From an uncultured Bacteroides sp. (GTDB taxonomy: Bacteria; Bacteroidota; Bacteroidia; Bacteroidales; Bacteroidaceae), in contig CAAEFE010000040.1 of NCBI GenBank assembly GCA_900755095.1, positions 1 through 64,000 of the forward strand: 64,000 nt of DNA, read 5' to 3'. Below, piece by piece: positions 26,668 through 35,394 of this stretch (position 1 is the first letter of the stretch; each line of letters opens with the position of its first letter). The notes under the pieces were generated by a model. The model saw nothing but the letters and a program-made list of their open reading frames with translations. It did not search any database and was not told where the DNA came from. A program made the translations under genes and the position numbers.

Positions 26668-27408
26668 ATGGAAAAGGAAATCACTATCGAAAATCAGGTA
26701 GAGGAAATTGCAATAATTGCCCAATTCATCGAAGAATTAGGCATGTCATTACATTTACCTTCCGGCATAACAATGAGTCTCAACCTAGCTATTGAAGAAG
26801 CAATAAGCAATATTATCCATCACGGTTATCCTCAAAATCAAAAAGGTGAAATTACATTGAGAACTTCTGTGGCCCCCGGCCTACTGATTGCCCAGATTAT
26901 TGACGATGGTATTTCATTCGATCCCACAAAATCTGAAAATGAAGCATCAGAAAATGCACTATCCCTGGAACAGCAACTGACACAAGGTTTGGGACTCTTC
27001 CTGATTCGCCGAACAATGGATAAAGTAGAATATCATTCGACGGACAACCAAAACGAACTAATCCTGACTAAAAATATAGAAATGGATTTCAAACCGGAAG
27101 CAACTCTTAAAACGAATTTATGTAAAATAGAGGAAGTAATCATACTCACTGTTGAAGGACGATTGGACACTGCCAATACCAACGAATTCAATGCTCTCAT
27201 CCAACCTTTATTAAACGTTCAGAATCCTAATATAATAATCAACTGCGAAGGATTACTATATATCAGCAGTTCCGGTTTAAGAAGCCTGATAACCCTCCAG
27301 AAAAGTGTAAAGCAACACAACGGACAACTTGTATTAGAAGCTATGCGTGCGGAAATACGGAAAATATTCGATATGACAGGCTGTTCCGGCCTTTTTATCA
27401 TTCGTTAA
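26668..27408 (+). CDS. RsbW-like ATPase/kinase fused to a STAS anti-anti-sigma domain
   Basis: 246 residues from ATG 26668; this start (MEKEITIENQ) matches the start of the paralogous gene at 30333 (MEREIKISND). An ATG at 26647 would add seven residues. Residues 1-135 form a GHKL anti-sigma kinase domain (N box LAIEEAISNIIHHGYP, G1 DDGISFDP, G2 GLGLFLIRR). Residues 145-246 form a STAS domain with YISSSGLRSL, where the switch serine of SpoIIAA/RsbV proteins lies. Kinase and its usual substrate domain in one chain is unusual. It should phosphorylate a STAS serine and be reset by the PP2C phosphatase encoded two genes later. Twelve bases separate it from the next gene. Confidence 0.88.
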   Translation: MEKEITIENQVEEIAIIAQFIEELGMSLHLPSGITMSLNLAIEEAISNIIHHGYPQNQKGEITLRTSVAPGLLIAQIIDDGISFDPTKSENEASENALSLEQQLTQGLGLFLIRRTMDKVEYHSTDNQNELILTKNIEMDFKPEATLKTNLCKIEEVIILTVEGRLDTANTNEFNALIQPLLNVQNPNIIINCEGLLYISSSGLRSLITLQKSVKQHNGQLVLEAMRAEIRKIFDMTGCSGLFIIR

Positions 27409-27419
27409 TTCCATTGATA

Positions 27420-28370
27420 ATGAGAAAAGCATCTATTATTTGCAGTATCTTGCTATCTCTGTTCTTTCTGACAGAACCGGTGAATGCACAATCCATTAAT
27501 CTCACACCCAAATGGACGGCACAAGCACAATTTGCAGGCTATTACGTAGCCGACAAACTGGGATTCTACAAGGAAGAGGGACTTGACGTACATGTGGTAC
27601 ATCCTTCGCTTTCGGCAAGCTCTTTTTCTTTTCTGCAGAAAGGGTATTCGCAAGCGGTAGTTATGAACCTATCGTATGCCTTGACTGAATATTTTGCAGG
27701 TGCACAGATAGTTAATATCTTGCAAACCTCACAGGAAAACAGTCTGATGCTTGTCAGTCGTTCGCCACTCAAGGGTACTTCATCTTTGCAACATAAGAAA
27801 ATAGGGGTATGGAATCATCTTAGTCAAGAACTACTGGATCAAATAGCCAACAAATATCAACTCCAGGTGGAATGGATACGTTTCAATGGAGGAGTCAACA
27901 TTTTCCTATCGAAAGCTGTAGATATTTGTCTCGTAGGAAGTTACAATGAGTTTCTACAACTAATTGAAGCCGGTGTAAAGACTGATTCTATTCATATCAT
28001 GCATTTCGCAGATTATGGATATAACTTGCCAGAGGACGGACTTTATGTTAGCAGAGAATTCTATCAGAAATATCCTCAAGCTGTACAGAAATTGGCCCGT
28101 GCCAGTATACGTGGCTGGGAATGGGCAAACGAACACCGCGAACAAACATTGGACATTATAATGGAACAAGTGCATCAACACAACATAGGAACCAACAGAT
28201 ATCACCAGCGTAAAATGTTGGATGAGATCTTACGGCTACAAACAAACAGGAAGAGCGGGCAACGTCCCTATCGGCTAAGCCGAGAAGTATTTGATCTGGC
28301 AGCTAGTATTTTGTTGCCAGATCAAATCAAAAACACCAGCGACATTCGTTATGAAAATTTCGTAAAATAA
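27420..28370 (+). CDS. NMT1/SsuA-like periplasmic binding protein without a transporter
   Basis: 316 residues from ATG 27420, which starts a clear signal peptide (MRKASIICSILLSLFFLTEPVNAQ). The mature part begins LTPKWTAQAQFAGYYVADKLGFYKEEGLDV, the hallmark of the NMT1/THI5-like and SsuA-type solute-binding proteins that deliver thiamine precursors, sulfonates or similar small molecules. No ABC permease or ATPase gene is near. It is sandwiched between a kinase-STAS gene and a membrane phosphatase gene in one tightly spaced operon, so it more likely acts as the ligand-sensing partner of the phosphatase than as a transport component. Ligand unknown. Confidence 0.82.
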   Translation: MRKASIICSILLSLFFLTEPVNAQSINLTPKWTAQAQFAGYYVADKLGFYKEEGLDVHVVHPSLSASSFSFLQKGYSQAVVMNLSYALTEYFAGAQIVNILQTSQENSLMLVSRSPLKGTSSLQHKKIGVWNHLSQELLDQIANKYQLQVEWIRFNGGVNIFLSKAVDICLVGSYNEFLQLIEAGVKTDSIHIMHFADYGYNLPEDGLYVSREFYQKYPQAVQKLARASIRGWEWANEHREQTLDIIMEQVHQHNIGTNRYHQRKMLDEILRLQTNRKSGQRPYRLSREVFDLAASILLPDQIKNTSDIRYENFVK

Positions 28371-28382
28371 TCACATTCATTC

Positions 28383-30320
28383 ATGAAACACACTTTTTCC
28401 CGTTCCTTTGCAACCCGGCTAAGTATCTACGTACTTTCCTTTACGTTGATTATCTTTGCTACTATTATGGCGCTATTTTATTATTATAGCCACCAGAAAG
28501 TAACGGACTTTGCCATTGAACGTACTCATGGACTATTAAGTAACATTGCAACTGAAATCAGCGGTCAGCTACTGTCTGTTAAGACGACTGTAAACCAATC
28601 TGTCTGGGTCTTGGAAAGAAACATTAATCACCCGGACTCTTTACACAATATTATTGAATCTGTTGTAAGAAACAATCAGTTCATCGTTGGAAGTGGCATA
28701 GCTTTCGTTCCCAACTATTACAAAGAAAAAGGGAAATATTTCATGCCCTATGCTTCTTTTAAGGATGAAATAAATGGAGAAATAACCTATCAGGTATTAG
28801 GTAGCCAGAATTATGACTATCCATGTATGGACTGGTATCTCATCCCCCAACTACTTAAGCAACCTTACTGGAGTGAACCTTATTATGATGACGGAGGGGG
28901 AAATTTCATCATGAGTACTTATGCCAAACCGCTGTTTGACAGTGATGGAAAATTAGTCGCAGTCTTTACAGCCAATATATCACTGACACAATTCACTGAT
29001 ACAATTAGCTTGCTGAAGCCATATCCTTCCAGCTACACCTATTTAATCAGTCGCAACGGAAGTTTCCTGACTCACATGGATAGAAATAAGATCATGAACG
29101 AAACGATATTCTCTGAAGCCTTTGCCAAAGAGAATCTTGCACAGGAACAGATCGGACATGAAATGCTGGCAGGACACACCGGAACCATGCGTTTCGATAA
29201 CAAAGGAGTAGATTCGTATGCATTTTACACAACTATTCCCCAGATTGGATGGTCAGTATGCACCGTTTGTCCAAGCCAGATTATTCTTCAGGAACTAGAC
29301 AGTACATCCCGAACAATCATCTACACTTTTATAGTGGGGATGATAGCCCTATTCCTGATTGTGTACAGCATCATCCGACGCCTTGTCCGCCCACTGGAGA
29401 AATTCTCCGAGTCAGCCCGCGAAATTGCGACCGGACGATTTGATGTTACCATACCAGAAGTGCATTCCAACGATGAAATCAGAGATCTATACGATTCGCT
29501 TATCTTCATGCAGCACTCTTTATCTACTTACGTAGTTGAACTAAAAGACACGACTGCCAGCAAAGAACGGATTGAAAGCGAGCTTTCTATAGCTAGGGAA
29601 ATACAAATGGGAATGCTTCCCAAGATATTCCCTCCCTACCCCGAACGTAGTGATGTAGATTTGCATGCCATACTTCACCCTGCGAAAGAAGTAGGCGGAG
29701 ATCTTTATGACTTCTATATGGATGGCAACCGCCTCTACTTCCTAATCGGGGATGTATCAGGAAAAGGCGTACCCGCTTCTCTGTTTATGGCAATCACCCG
29801 CAGTCTGTTCCGTACTTTATCTCAGCAGGTGCTTTCACCGGCCAAGATTGTGACGGACATGAACAATTCGATTTCTGATAATAACGAATCCAACATGTTT
29901 GTCACGCTTATTGTCGGAATCCTCGATTTGGAAACGGGGAAACTGAAACTGTGTAATGCCGGACATAATCCTCCCATACTGATTCGTCCGGACGGACAGG
30001 TTTCTTTCCTTGAATTCAAGACCCAGATATTTGTTGGTGTCATTGAAGAATTTGCCTATACCGAAGATGAAACGACATTGGAAAAAGGAAGTAAACTGTT
30101 CCTTTACACCGATGGAGTGACAGAAGCTGAAAATACAGAGAAAGAGCTATATGGAGACGAAAAGTTATTGAAGACATTGTCTGATAATAACACGTCTGAT
30201 GTACGCACCACTGTTAATGGTATAGTGGACTCTATAGCAGAGCATGTCAAGGAAGCCGAAGCCAGCGATGACTTGACTATTTTACTTATTCAATATGAAC
30301 CCGGGACAACAAACAATTAA
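28383..30320 (+). CDS. Membrane sensor PP2C (SpoIIE/RsbU-type) phosphatase with Cache and HAMP domains
   Basis: 645 residues. Membrane helix near 14-36, a periplasmic double-Cache-like sensor (about 40-300; GSGIAFVPNYYKEKGKYFMPYA, MDWYLIPQLLKQPYWSEPYYDD), second helix near 315-335, HAMP (RRLVRPLEKFSESAREIATGRF), a coiled linker, and a PP2C domain with all metal-site motifs: EVGGDLYDF, GDVSGKGVPASLF, LYTDGVTEAEN and SDDLTILL. It should dephosphorylate a phospho-STAS protein, most simply the STAS domain encoded at 26668, in response to a periplasmic ligand perhaps presented by the binding protein just upstream. Thirteen bases separate it from the next gene. Confidence 0.92.
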   Translation: MKHTFSRSFATRLSIYVLSFTLIIFATIMALFYYYSHQKVTDFAIERTHGLLSNIATEISGQLLSVKTTVNQSVWVLERNINHPDSLHNIIESVVRNNQFIVGSGIAFVPNYYKEKGKYFMPYASFKDEINGEITYQVLGSQNYDYPCMDWYLIPQLLKQPYWSEPYYDDGGGNFIMSTYAKPLFDSDGKLVAVFTANISLTQFTDTISLLKPYPSSYTYLISRNGSFLTHMDRNKIMNETIFSEAFAKENLAQEQIGHEMLAGHTGTMRFDNKGVDSYAFYTTIPQIGWSVCTVCPSQIILQELDSTSRTIIYTFIVGMIALFLIVYSIIRRLVRPLEKFSESAREIATGRFDVTIPEVHSNDEIRDLYDSLIFMQHSLSTYVVELKDTTASKERIESELSIAREIQMGMLPKIFPPYPERSDVDLHAILHPAKEVGGDLYDFYMDGNRLYFLIGDVSGKGVPASLFMAITRSLFRTLSQQVLSPAKIVTDMNNSISDNNESNMFVTLIVGILDLETGKLKLCNAGHNPPILIRPDGQVSFLEFKTQIFVGVIEEFAYTEDETTLEKGSKLFLYTDGVTEAENTEKELYGDEKLLKTLSDNNTSDVRTTVNGIVDSIAEHVKEAEASDDLTILLIQYEPGTTNN

Positions 30321-30332
30321 GCACATATCATT

Positions 30333-30740
30333 ATGGAAAGAGAAATAAAGATCTCAAACGATTTAAATGAAATTTCAGTTTTAGCCAGTTTCATCGAAGA
30401 ACTGGGAGAGGAACTTTCTTTGTCATTTGAAACGACAATGAATATCAATCTGGCATTGGAAGAGGCCGTAGCCAATATTATTATGTACGCCTATCCAACT
30501 CAAGAGCAACACACCATCCTATTAAGAGTAACTTACAGCGAAAAACAACTTGTTTTCCTATTAACGGACAAGGGAGCCTCTTTTGATCCGACACAAGTAG
30601 ATGAAGTAGATGTTACACTTTCTTTGGAGGAACGTCCAATCGGAGGTCTGGGAATATTCCTCATACGAAGCATTATGAACGAAATATCTTACCAACGTAT
30701 CGACAATGAGAATCACCTCATTATGAAAAAAGACATTTGA
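30333..30740 (+). CDS. RsbW-like serine kinase/ATPase (stand-alone)
   Basis: 135 residues, a single GHKL anti-sigma-factor kinase domain: FIEELGEELSLS, N box NLALEEAVANIIMYAYP, G1 TDKGASFDPT, G2 GGLGIFLIRSIM. It is clearly paralogous to residues 1-135 of the protein encoded at 26668 but lacks a STAS domain. In partner-switching systems such kinases bind either an anti-anti-sigma factor or a target protein. No sigma factor gene lies nearby, so its target is unknown. Last gene of the cassette, ending 97 bases before the heparin HTCS gene. Confidence 0.88.
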   Translation: MEREIKISNDLNEISVLASFIEELGEELSLSFETTMNINLALEEAVANIIMYAYPTQEQHTILLRVTYSEKQLVFLLTDKGASFDPTQVDEVDVTLSLEERPIGGLGIFLIRSIMNEISYQRIDNENHLIMKKDI

Positions 30741-30787
30741 CGCGGGGCGGAAAGATTGTATAGTTTTCCAGCCAATTCATGGGGTAT

Positions 30788-30811
30788 ATCAAAGATTTCA
30801 CTATCTTTGAT
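30788..30811 (+). promoter_or_regulatory. Promoter of the heparin HTCS gene with overlapping inverted repeat
   Basis: TATCTTTG at 30802-30809 fits the -7 box. It is embedded in the inverted repeat ATCAAAGAT (30788-30796), 6 bases, ATCTTTGAT (30803-30811). A protein binding the repeat would cover the -7 box. The ATG at 30838 follows 28 bases after the box. Confidence 0.55.
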
Positions 30812-30837
30812 GCCATTATTAATCTTATGAACTAATA

Positions 30838-33800
30838 ATGAGCAGCCTTAACAAAATAGCAATCTGTCTACTTTTTCTATGCGCAGGGGTTAATTATGCT
30901 TTTTCTGATATTCCGGAGCAAATCAACTTCTCCTATATCTCTATTAATGAAGGATTGTCACAAAGTACTGTATTCTCTATCGATCAGGACCAACGAGGCA
31001 ATATGTGGTTCGCAACTTATGACGGAGTTAACAAGTACGATGGGTATTCATTTACAGTTTATCAGCACAATGAAGATGATCCGAACAGCATCGCTAATGA
31101 CATTTCGCGAATCGTAAAGACTGACAGTCAGGGACGGGTTTGGATCGGCACGCGGGATGGTTTGTCATATTATGATGAGGAGAAGGATAAGTTCAGAAAT
31201 TTCTTCTACGAAAAGAAGGGGAAGAAGCTGCAAATCAACGGTATTGCGGAGATCTCACCGGAACAACTGCTCATAAGTACACAGGAAGGTCTGACTATGT
31301 TCGATATTAAAGAATCACGATTCGTTGATGATTCTTTTAGTACGGCTATGCATAAGATAGTGGCTTCTGCTCTTTACAGGCAAGGCGATATTATCTATAT
31401 CGGCACCCCGGTTGACGGGCTTTACAGCTACTCCATTCCTCAAAAGAAACTGGAAAGAATTACTCCGATAACGGGCACTAAACAGATTCAAGCCATTTTG
31501 CAACAATCTCCTACCCGCATCTGGATAGCTACCGAAGGAGCCGGTCTACTTCTATTTAACCCGAAAACACAAGAAGTCAAAGCTTATCATCATTCTTCTT
31601 CCAATCCTAAAAGTATCAGTTCCAATTATATCCGTTCTCTGGCATTGGATTCGCAAAATCGCCTATGGATAGGAACATTCAATGATCTAAACATTTATCA
31701 TGAAGGAAACGATTCTTTCGTTTCTTACAGCAGTAGTCCGGTAGAAAGCGGCAGTCTGTCACAGCGTTCGGTCCGCAGTATCTTTATGGATTCGCAGGGC
31801 GGAATGTGGCTTGGAACCTATTTCGGAGGACTAAACTATTATCATCCGATCCGCAACAGATTCAAGAATATCCAACGTATTCCATATAAGAATTCTCTAA
31901 GTGACAATGTAGTCAGTTGCATTACCGAAGATAAGAATAAGAACTTATGGATAGGAACAAATGATGGTGGATTGAATCTATATAATCCAAAGACACAACA
32001 GTTTACACACTATATCCTGCAGGAAGACGAACGGGAAATCGGTATTGGTTCCAACAATATCAAAGCCGTATATGTAGACGAACAAAAATCACTTGTATAT
32101 ATAGGAACACATGCCGGTGGTCTGACTGTTCTCCACCGCAACAGTGGACAAATGGAAAGTTTCAATCAGCTGAATAGCCAGTTGGTCAATGAAAATGTGT
32201 ATGCCATTCTTCCTGACAAAGAAGGTAGTATCTTATTAGGAACTTTAAGTGCACTGGTTAGTTTTAATCCGGAGAAACGGAGCTTCACCACCATAGATAA
32301 AGAAAAAGACGGTACGCCATTTACTTCACAACGAATCACAATCCTGTTCAGAGATTCTCGTAAACGTCTTTGGATCGGTGGTGAAGAAGGTATATCAGTC
32401 TTTCAGCAGGAAGGGATCGAAATAGAAAAAGCTCCTATCCTTCCGGAATCATCTGTAACAAAGATGTTTACCAATTGCATTTATGAAGCTGCCAATGGCA
32501 TCATTTGGGTAGGTACGCGTGAAGGTTTCTACTGTTTTAATGAAAAAGAGAAGAAAATCAAACGATATACAACAGCTAACGGTTTACCCAATAATGTGGT
32601 CTACGGTATCCTGGAAGATACTTTCGGGCGTCTCTGGGTAAGCACCAACCGTGGTATCTCCTGTTTCAATCCGGAGACAGAGAAGTTCCGCAATTTTACG
32701 GAATCCGACGGGTTGCAAAGTAATCAGTTTAATACTTCTTCATTCTGCCGCACCTCTAACGGACAAATGTACTTCGGAGGTATCAACGGTATCACAACTT
32801 TCCGCCCGGAACTCCTACTGGACAACCCTTACACTCCTCCGGTAGTTATCACTAAACTTCAACTGTTTAACAAAACAGTCCGTCCGGATGATGAAACCGG
32901 TATCTTGACTAAGAATATCAATGAAACAGAAAGTATCACGCTAAAATCATGGCAAACGGCTTTTACACTTGAATTTGTGGTATCCAACTATATTTCAGGT
33001 CAACACAATACTTTCGCTTATAAATTGGAAGGATATGATAAAGAGTGGTATTATCTGACAGACAAACGTGCTGTCTCCTATTCCAACTTGCCGCAAGGCA
33101 CTTATCATTTTCTGGTAAAAGCTGCTAATAGTGACGGGAAATGGAACACTGTACCTACGATGTTAGAAATCATTGTTCTCCCTATATGGTACAAGACCTG
33201 GTGGGCAATCGTGCTTTTCCTCGCTATTTTTATCGGCTTTATCACTTTCGTCTTCCGCTTCTTCTGGATGCGTAAAAGCATGGAGGCAGAGTTGGAGATT
33301 GAACGCAGGGATAAGGAACATCAAGAAGAAATCAACCAGATGAAGATGCGTTTCTTCATCAATATTTCCCATGAGCTTCGCACGCCGTTGACTCTTATCT
33401 TAGCTCCTCTACAAGAAATAATCAATAAGATCAGTGACCGCTGGACTCGTAATCAACTGGAATATATCCAACGCAACGCTAATCGCCTACTACATCTTGT
33501 CAATCAATTGATGGATTATCGCCGCGCCGAATTGGGAGTTTTCGAGTTAAAAGTAAAGAAAGAGAATGCACATCAACTCATACAAGATAATTTCTTGTTC
33601 TATGATAAACTGGCGCACCACAAAAAGATTACTTATACTCTCCATTCCGAATTGGAAGATAAAGAGGAACTTTTTGATCCTAATTATCTGGAACTGATTG
33701 TTAATAACCTGCTTTCAAATGCTTTCAAATATACGGAAAGTGGTCAAAGTATCACTGTGACATTAAAAGAGGAAAATAATTGGCTGGTACTGCAAGTTAG

Positions 33801-34899
33801 TGATACCGGTATTGGCATTCCTATCAACAAACAGGGAAAAATATTCGAACGTTTTTATCAGATAGAGAGTGAGCATGTAGGAAGTGGTATCGGTCTTTCA
33901 CTGGTACAACGTCTGGTAGAATTGCACCATGGTCGTATCGAACTGGATAGTGAAGAGGGTAAAGGCAGTACTTTCTCTGTCTATCTGCCACAAGACATAA
34001 ATACCTATAAATCCTCCGAGTTGGCTTCTAATGACACTCTGAATGAGGAAGGTCAGGTATATTCCACCAACTCGAAAGAAATGTATTTCATTGATACGGA
34101 AAAGGTCGAAAACGAAACGATCGAAGCCGGTGACAAGAAGCGTGGCACTATTCTTATTGTAGAAGACAATAATGAAATCCGCCATTATCTTAGCAGCGGA
34201 CTTGCAGAACTCTTCAATACGCTGGAAGCCGGGAATGGTGAAGAAGCCTTGGAAAAACTGAAAGACAATGAAGTTGACATCATTGTAACTGATGTCATGA
34301 TGCCTGTGATGGATGGTATCAAACTGTGTAAGAATGTGAAGCAAAATATCCGTACCTGTCATATTCCCGTGATTATCCTGTCTGCTAAAAGCGAAGTCAA
34401 AGACCAGATGGAAGGTCTGCAAATGGGTGCGGATGATTACATCCCGAAACCATTCTCACTTGCTATCCTGACTACGAAGATACAGAATATGATGCGTACC
34501 CGTAGACGTATGCTTGAACGGTATTCCAAATCCCTGGAAGTGGAACCGGAAAAGATTACGTTTAACGCCATGGATGAAGCTTTACTGAAACGTGCCGTAG
34601 CTATTGTAGAAAAAAACATGGATAATATTGAATTCTCTACTGACGAATTTGCCAGAGAAATGAATATGAGTCGTTCTAACCTGCATCTTAAATTGAAAGC
34701 TATCACAGGCGAATCGACTATCGATTTTATACGAAAGATCCGTTTCAATGAAGCAGCAAAGTTACTCAAGGATGGCCGCTATACAATAGCAGAAGTCAGT
34801 ACAATGGTAGGATTCAATACACCGTCTTATTTTGCTACGAGTTTCAAGAAGTATTTCGGATGTTTACCCACGGAGTATATTAAGAAAATAAAAGGATAA
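30838..34899 (+). CDS. Hybrid two-component regulator (HTCS) of the heparin/heparan sulfate locus
   Basis: 1353 residues, full length. Signal peptide to about residue 23, periplasmic two-bladed propellers (MWFATYDGVNKYDGY, VWIGTRDGLSYYD, LWIGTNDGGLNLYNP and others), a Y_Y_Y domain (LEGYDKEWYYLTDKRAVSYSN), one membrane helix near 785-810, HisKA with NISHELRTPLTLI (His845), HATPase (NNLLSNAFKYTE, DTGIGIP, GSGIGLSLV), a receiver domain (ILIVEDNNE; phospho-acceptor Asp1152 in VTDVMMPVMDG) and an AraC-type HTH at the C terminus. It senses unsaturated heparin/HS oligosaccharides in the periplasm by analogy with BT4663 and activates the operons downstream. All catalytic residues are present, in contrast to the HTCS at 3662. 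Confidence 0.95.
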   Translation: MSSLNKIAICLLFLCAGVNYAFSDIPEQINFSYISINEGLSQSTVFSIDQDQRGNMWFATYDGVNKYDGYSFTVYQHNEDDPNSIANDISRIVKTDSQGRVWIGTRDGLSYYDEEKDKFRNFFYEKKGKKLQINGIAEISPEQLLISTQEGLTMFDIKESRFVDDSFSTAMHKIVASALYRQGDIIYIGTPVDGLYSYSIPQKKLERITPITGTKQIQAILQQSPTRIWIATEGAGLLLFNPKTQEVKAYHHSSSNPKSISSNYIRSLALDSQNRLWIGTFNDLNIYHEGNDSFVSYSSSPVESGSLSQRSVRSIFMDSQGGMWLGTYFGGLNYYHPIRNRFKNIQRIPYKNSLSDNVVSCITEDKNKNLWIGTNDGGLNLYNPKTQQFTHYILQEDEREIGIGSNNIKAVYVDEQKSLVYIGTHAGGLTVLHRNSGQMESFNQLNSQLVNENVYAILPDKEGSILLGTLSALVSFNPEKRSFTTIDKEKDGTPFTSQRITILFRDSRKRLWIGGEEGISVFQQEGIEIEKAPILPESSVTKMFTNCIYEAANGIIWVGTREGFYCFNEKEKKIKRYTTANGLPNNVVYGILEDTFGRLWVSTNRGISCFNPETEKFRNFTESDGLQSNQFNTSSFCRTSNGQMYFGGINGITTFRPELLLDNPYTPPVVITKLQLFNKTVRPDDETGILTKNINETESITLKSWQTAFTLEFVVSNYISGQHNTFAYKLEGYDKEWYYLTDKRAVSYSNLPQGTYHFLVKAANSDGKWNTVPTMLEIIVLPIWYKTWWAIVLFLAIFIGFITFVFRFFWMRKSMEAELEIERRDKEHQEEINQMKMRFFINISHELRTPLTLILAPLQEIINKISDRWTRNQLEYIQRNANRLLHLVNQLMDYRRAELGVFELKVKKENAHQLIQDNFLFYDKLAHHKKITYTLHSELEDKEELFDPNYLELIVNNLLSNAFKYTESGQSITVTLKEENNWLVLQVSDTGIGIPINKQGKIFERFYQIESEHVGSGIGLSLVQRLVELHHGRIELDSEEGKGSTFSVYLPQDINTYKSSELASNDTLNEEGQVYSTNSKEMYFIDTEKVENETIEAGDKKRGTILIVEDNNEIRHYLSSGLAELFNTLEAGNGEEALEKLKDNEVDIIVTDVMMPVMDGIKLCKNVKQNIRTCHIPVIILSAKSEVKDQMEGLQMGADDYIPKPFSLAILTTKIQNMMRTRRRMLERYSKSLEVEPEKITFNAMDEALLKRAVAIVEKNMDNIEFSTDEFAREMNMSRSNLHLKLKAITGESTIDFIRKIRFNEAAKLLKDGRYTIAEVSTMVGFNTPSYFATSFKKYFGCLPTEYIKKIKG

Positions 34900-34936
34900 A
34901 TCAGTGAATTCCGAATATGAATCTGCTGGCTTGAGA

Positions 34937-34970
34937 TTTATGTTCATTTCGGTTCGGAAAAGAACATAAA
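34937..34970 (+). terminator. Stem-loop after the heparin HTCS gene
   Basis: TTTATGTTC (34937-34945) and GAACATAAA (34962-34970) form a 9-bp stem with a 16-base loop, 38 bases after the stop codon. There is no T run, so the terminator role is uncertain. Confidence 0.45.
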
Positions 34971-35050
34971 ATGCTATTACTGATAATAATACATTACTAT
35001 GCAGCTTTCAATTTATTCTCTTATTAGCATTATTTATCTTATTACCAAGC

Positions 35051-35128
35051 GAGCTTTCGTTTGACAGTTGTTGAACGAAAGCTTGACTTTAGTTAAACTA
35101 TCGTTCGACTTAAGTCAAACGAAAACTC
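35051..35128. repeat. Nested inverted repeats in the gene-free stretch 34900-35394
   Basis: Outer arms GAGCTTTCGTTTGAC (35051-35065) and GTCAAACGAAAACTC (35114-35128) match at 14 of 15 positions. Within, AGCTTTCGTT (35052-35061) also pairs with AACGAAAGCT (35074-35083), so two alternative hairpins share the left arm. The motif CGTTnGAC and its complement recur through the stretch. The rest of 34900-35394 is A+T-rich with no credible gene. Confidence 0.75.
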
Positions 35129-35361
35129 ATTAGGCAATGAAATAAATATCAATAGGGAAGCTATTACTTAAAAGTAGCCAATAAGATCATTATTGTATCT
35201 AAAAGGAGTAATATTCTACATAACGAATACTGAAAGCTAATTCCCGAAAATCTTCAACCTTTAAAGAAGAAATACATTCTTTACCCCATACAAACAAAAA
35301 CATTAGACAAAAATGAAAGACTATTCAACAATACCAATAGTCGTAAAATTGTCATACTCTA

Positions 35362-35369
35362 TATATTTG
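35362..35369 (+). promoter_or_regulatory. Putative -7 box of the GH95-like gene
   Basis: TATATTTG matches TAnnTTTG, 26 bases before the ATG at 35395. Confidence 0.5.
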
Positions 35370-35394
35370 CAGAGAGAGCATTATTAATTAATAG

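Noticed and set aside
27420..28370. ABC transporter operon for thiamine precursor or sulfonate uptake
   Set aside because: Only the binding protein is present; the neighbours are a kinase, a phosphatase and another kinase, with no permease or ATPase.
26668..30740. Expected sigma factor partner for the kinase/STAS genes
   Set aside because: No sigma-70 family or ECF gene was found on either strand around the cassette, so no target is claimed.
34900..35394. tRNA or known small RNA gene in the long gap
   Set aside because: No cloverleaf or conserved RNA motif could be built by eye; only the nested hairpins are supported.
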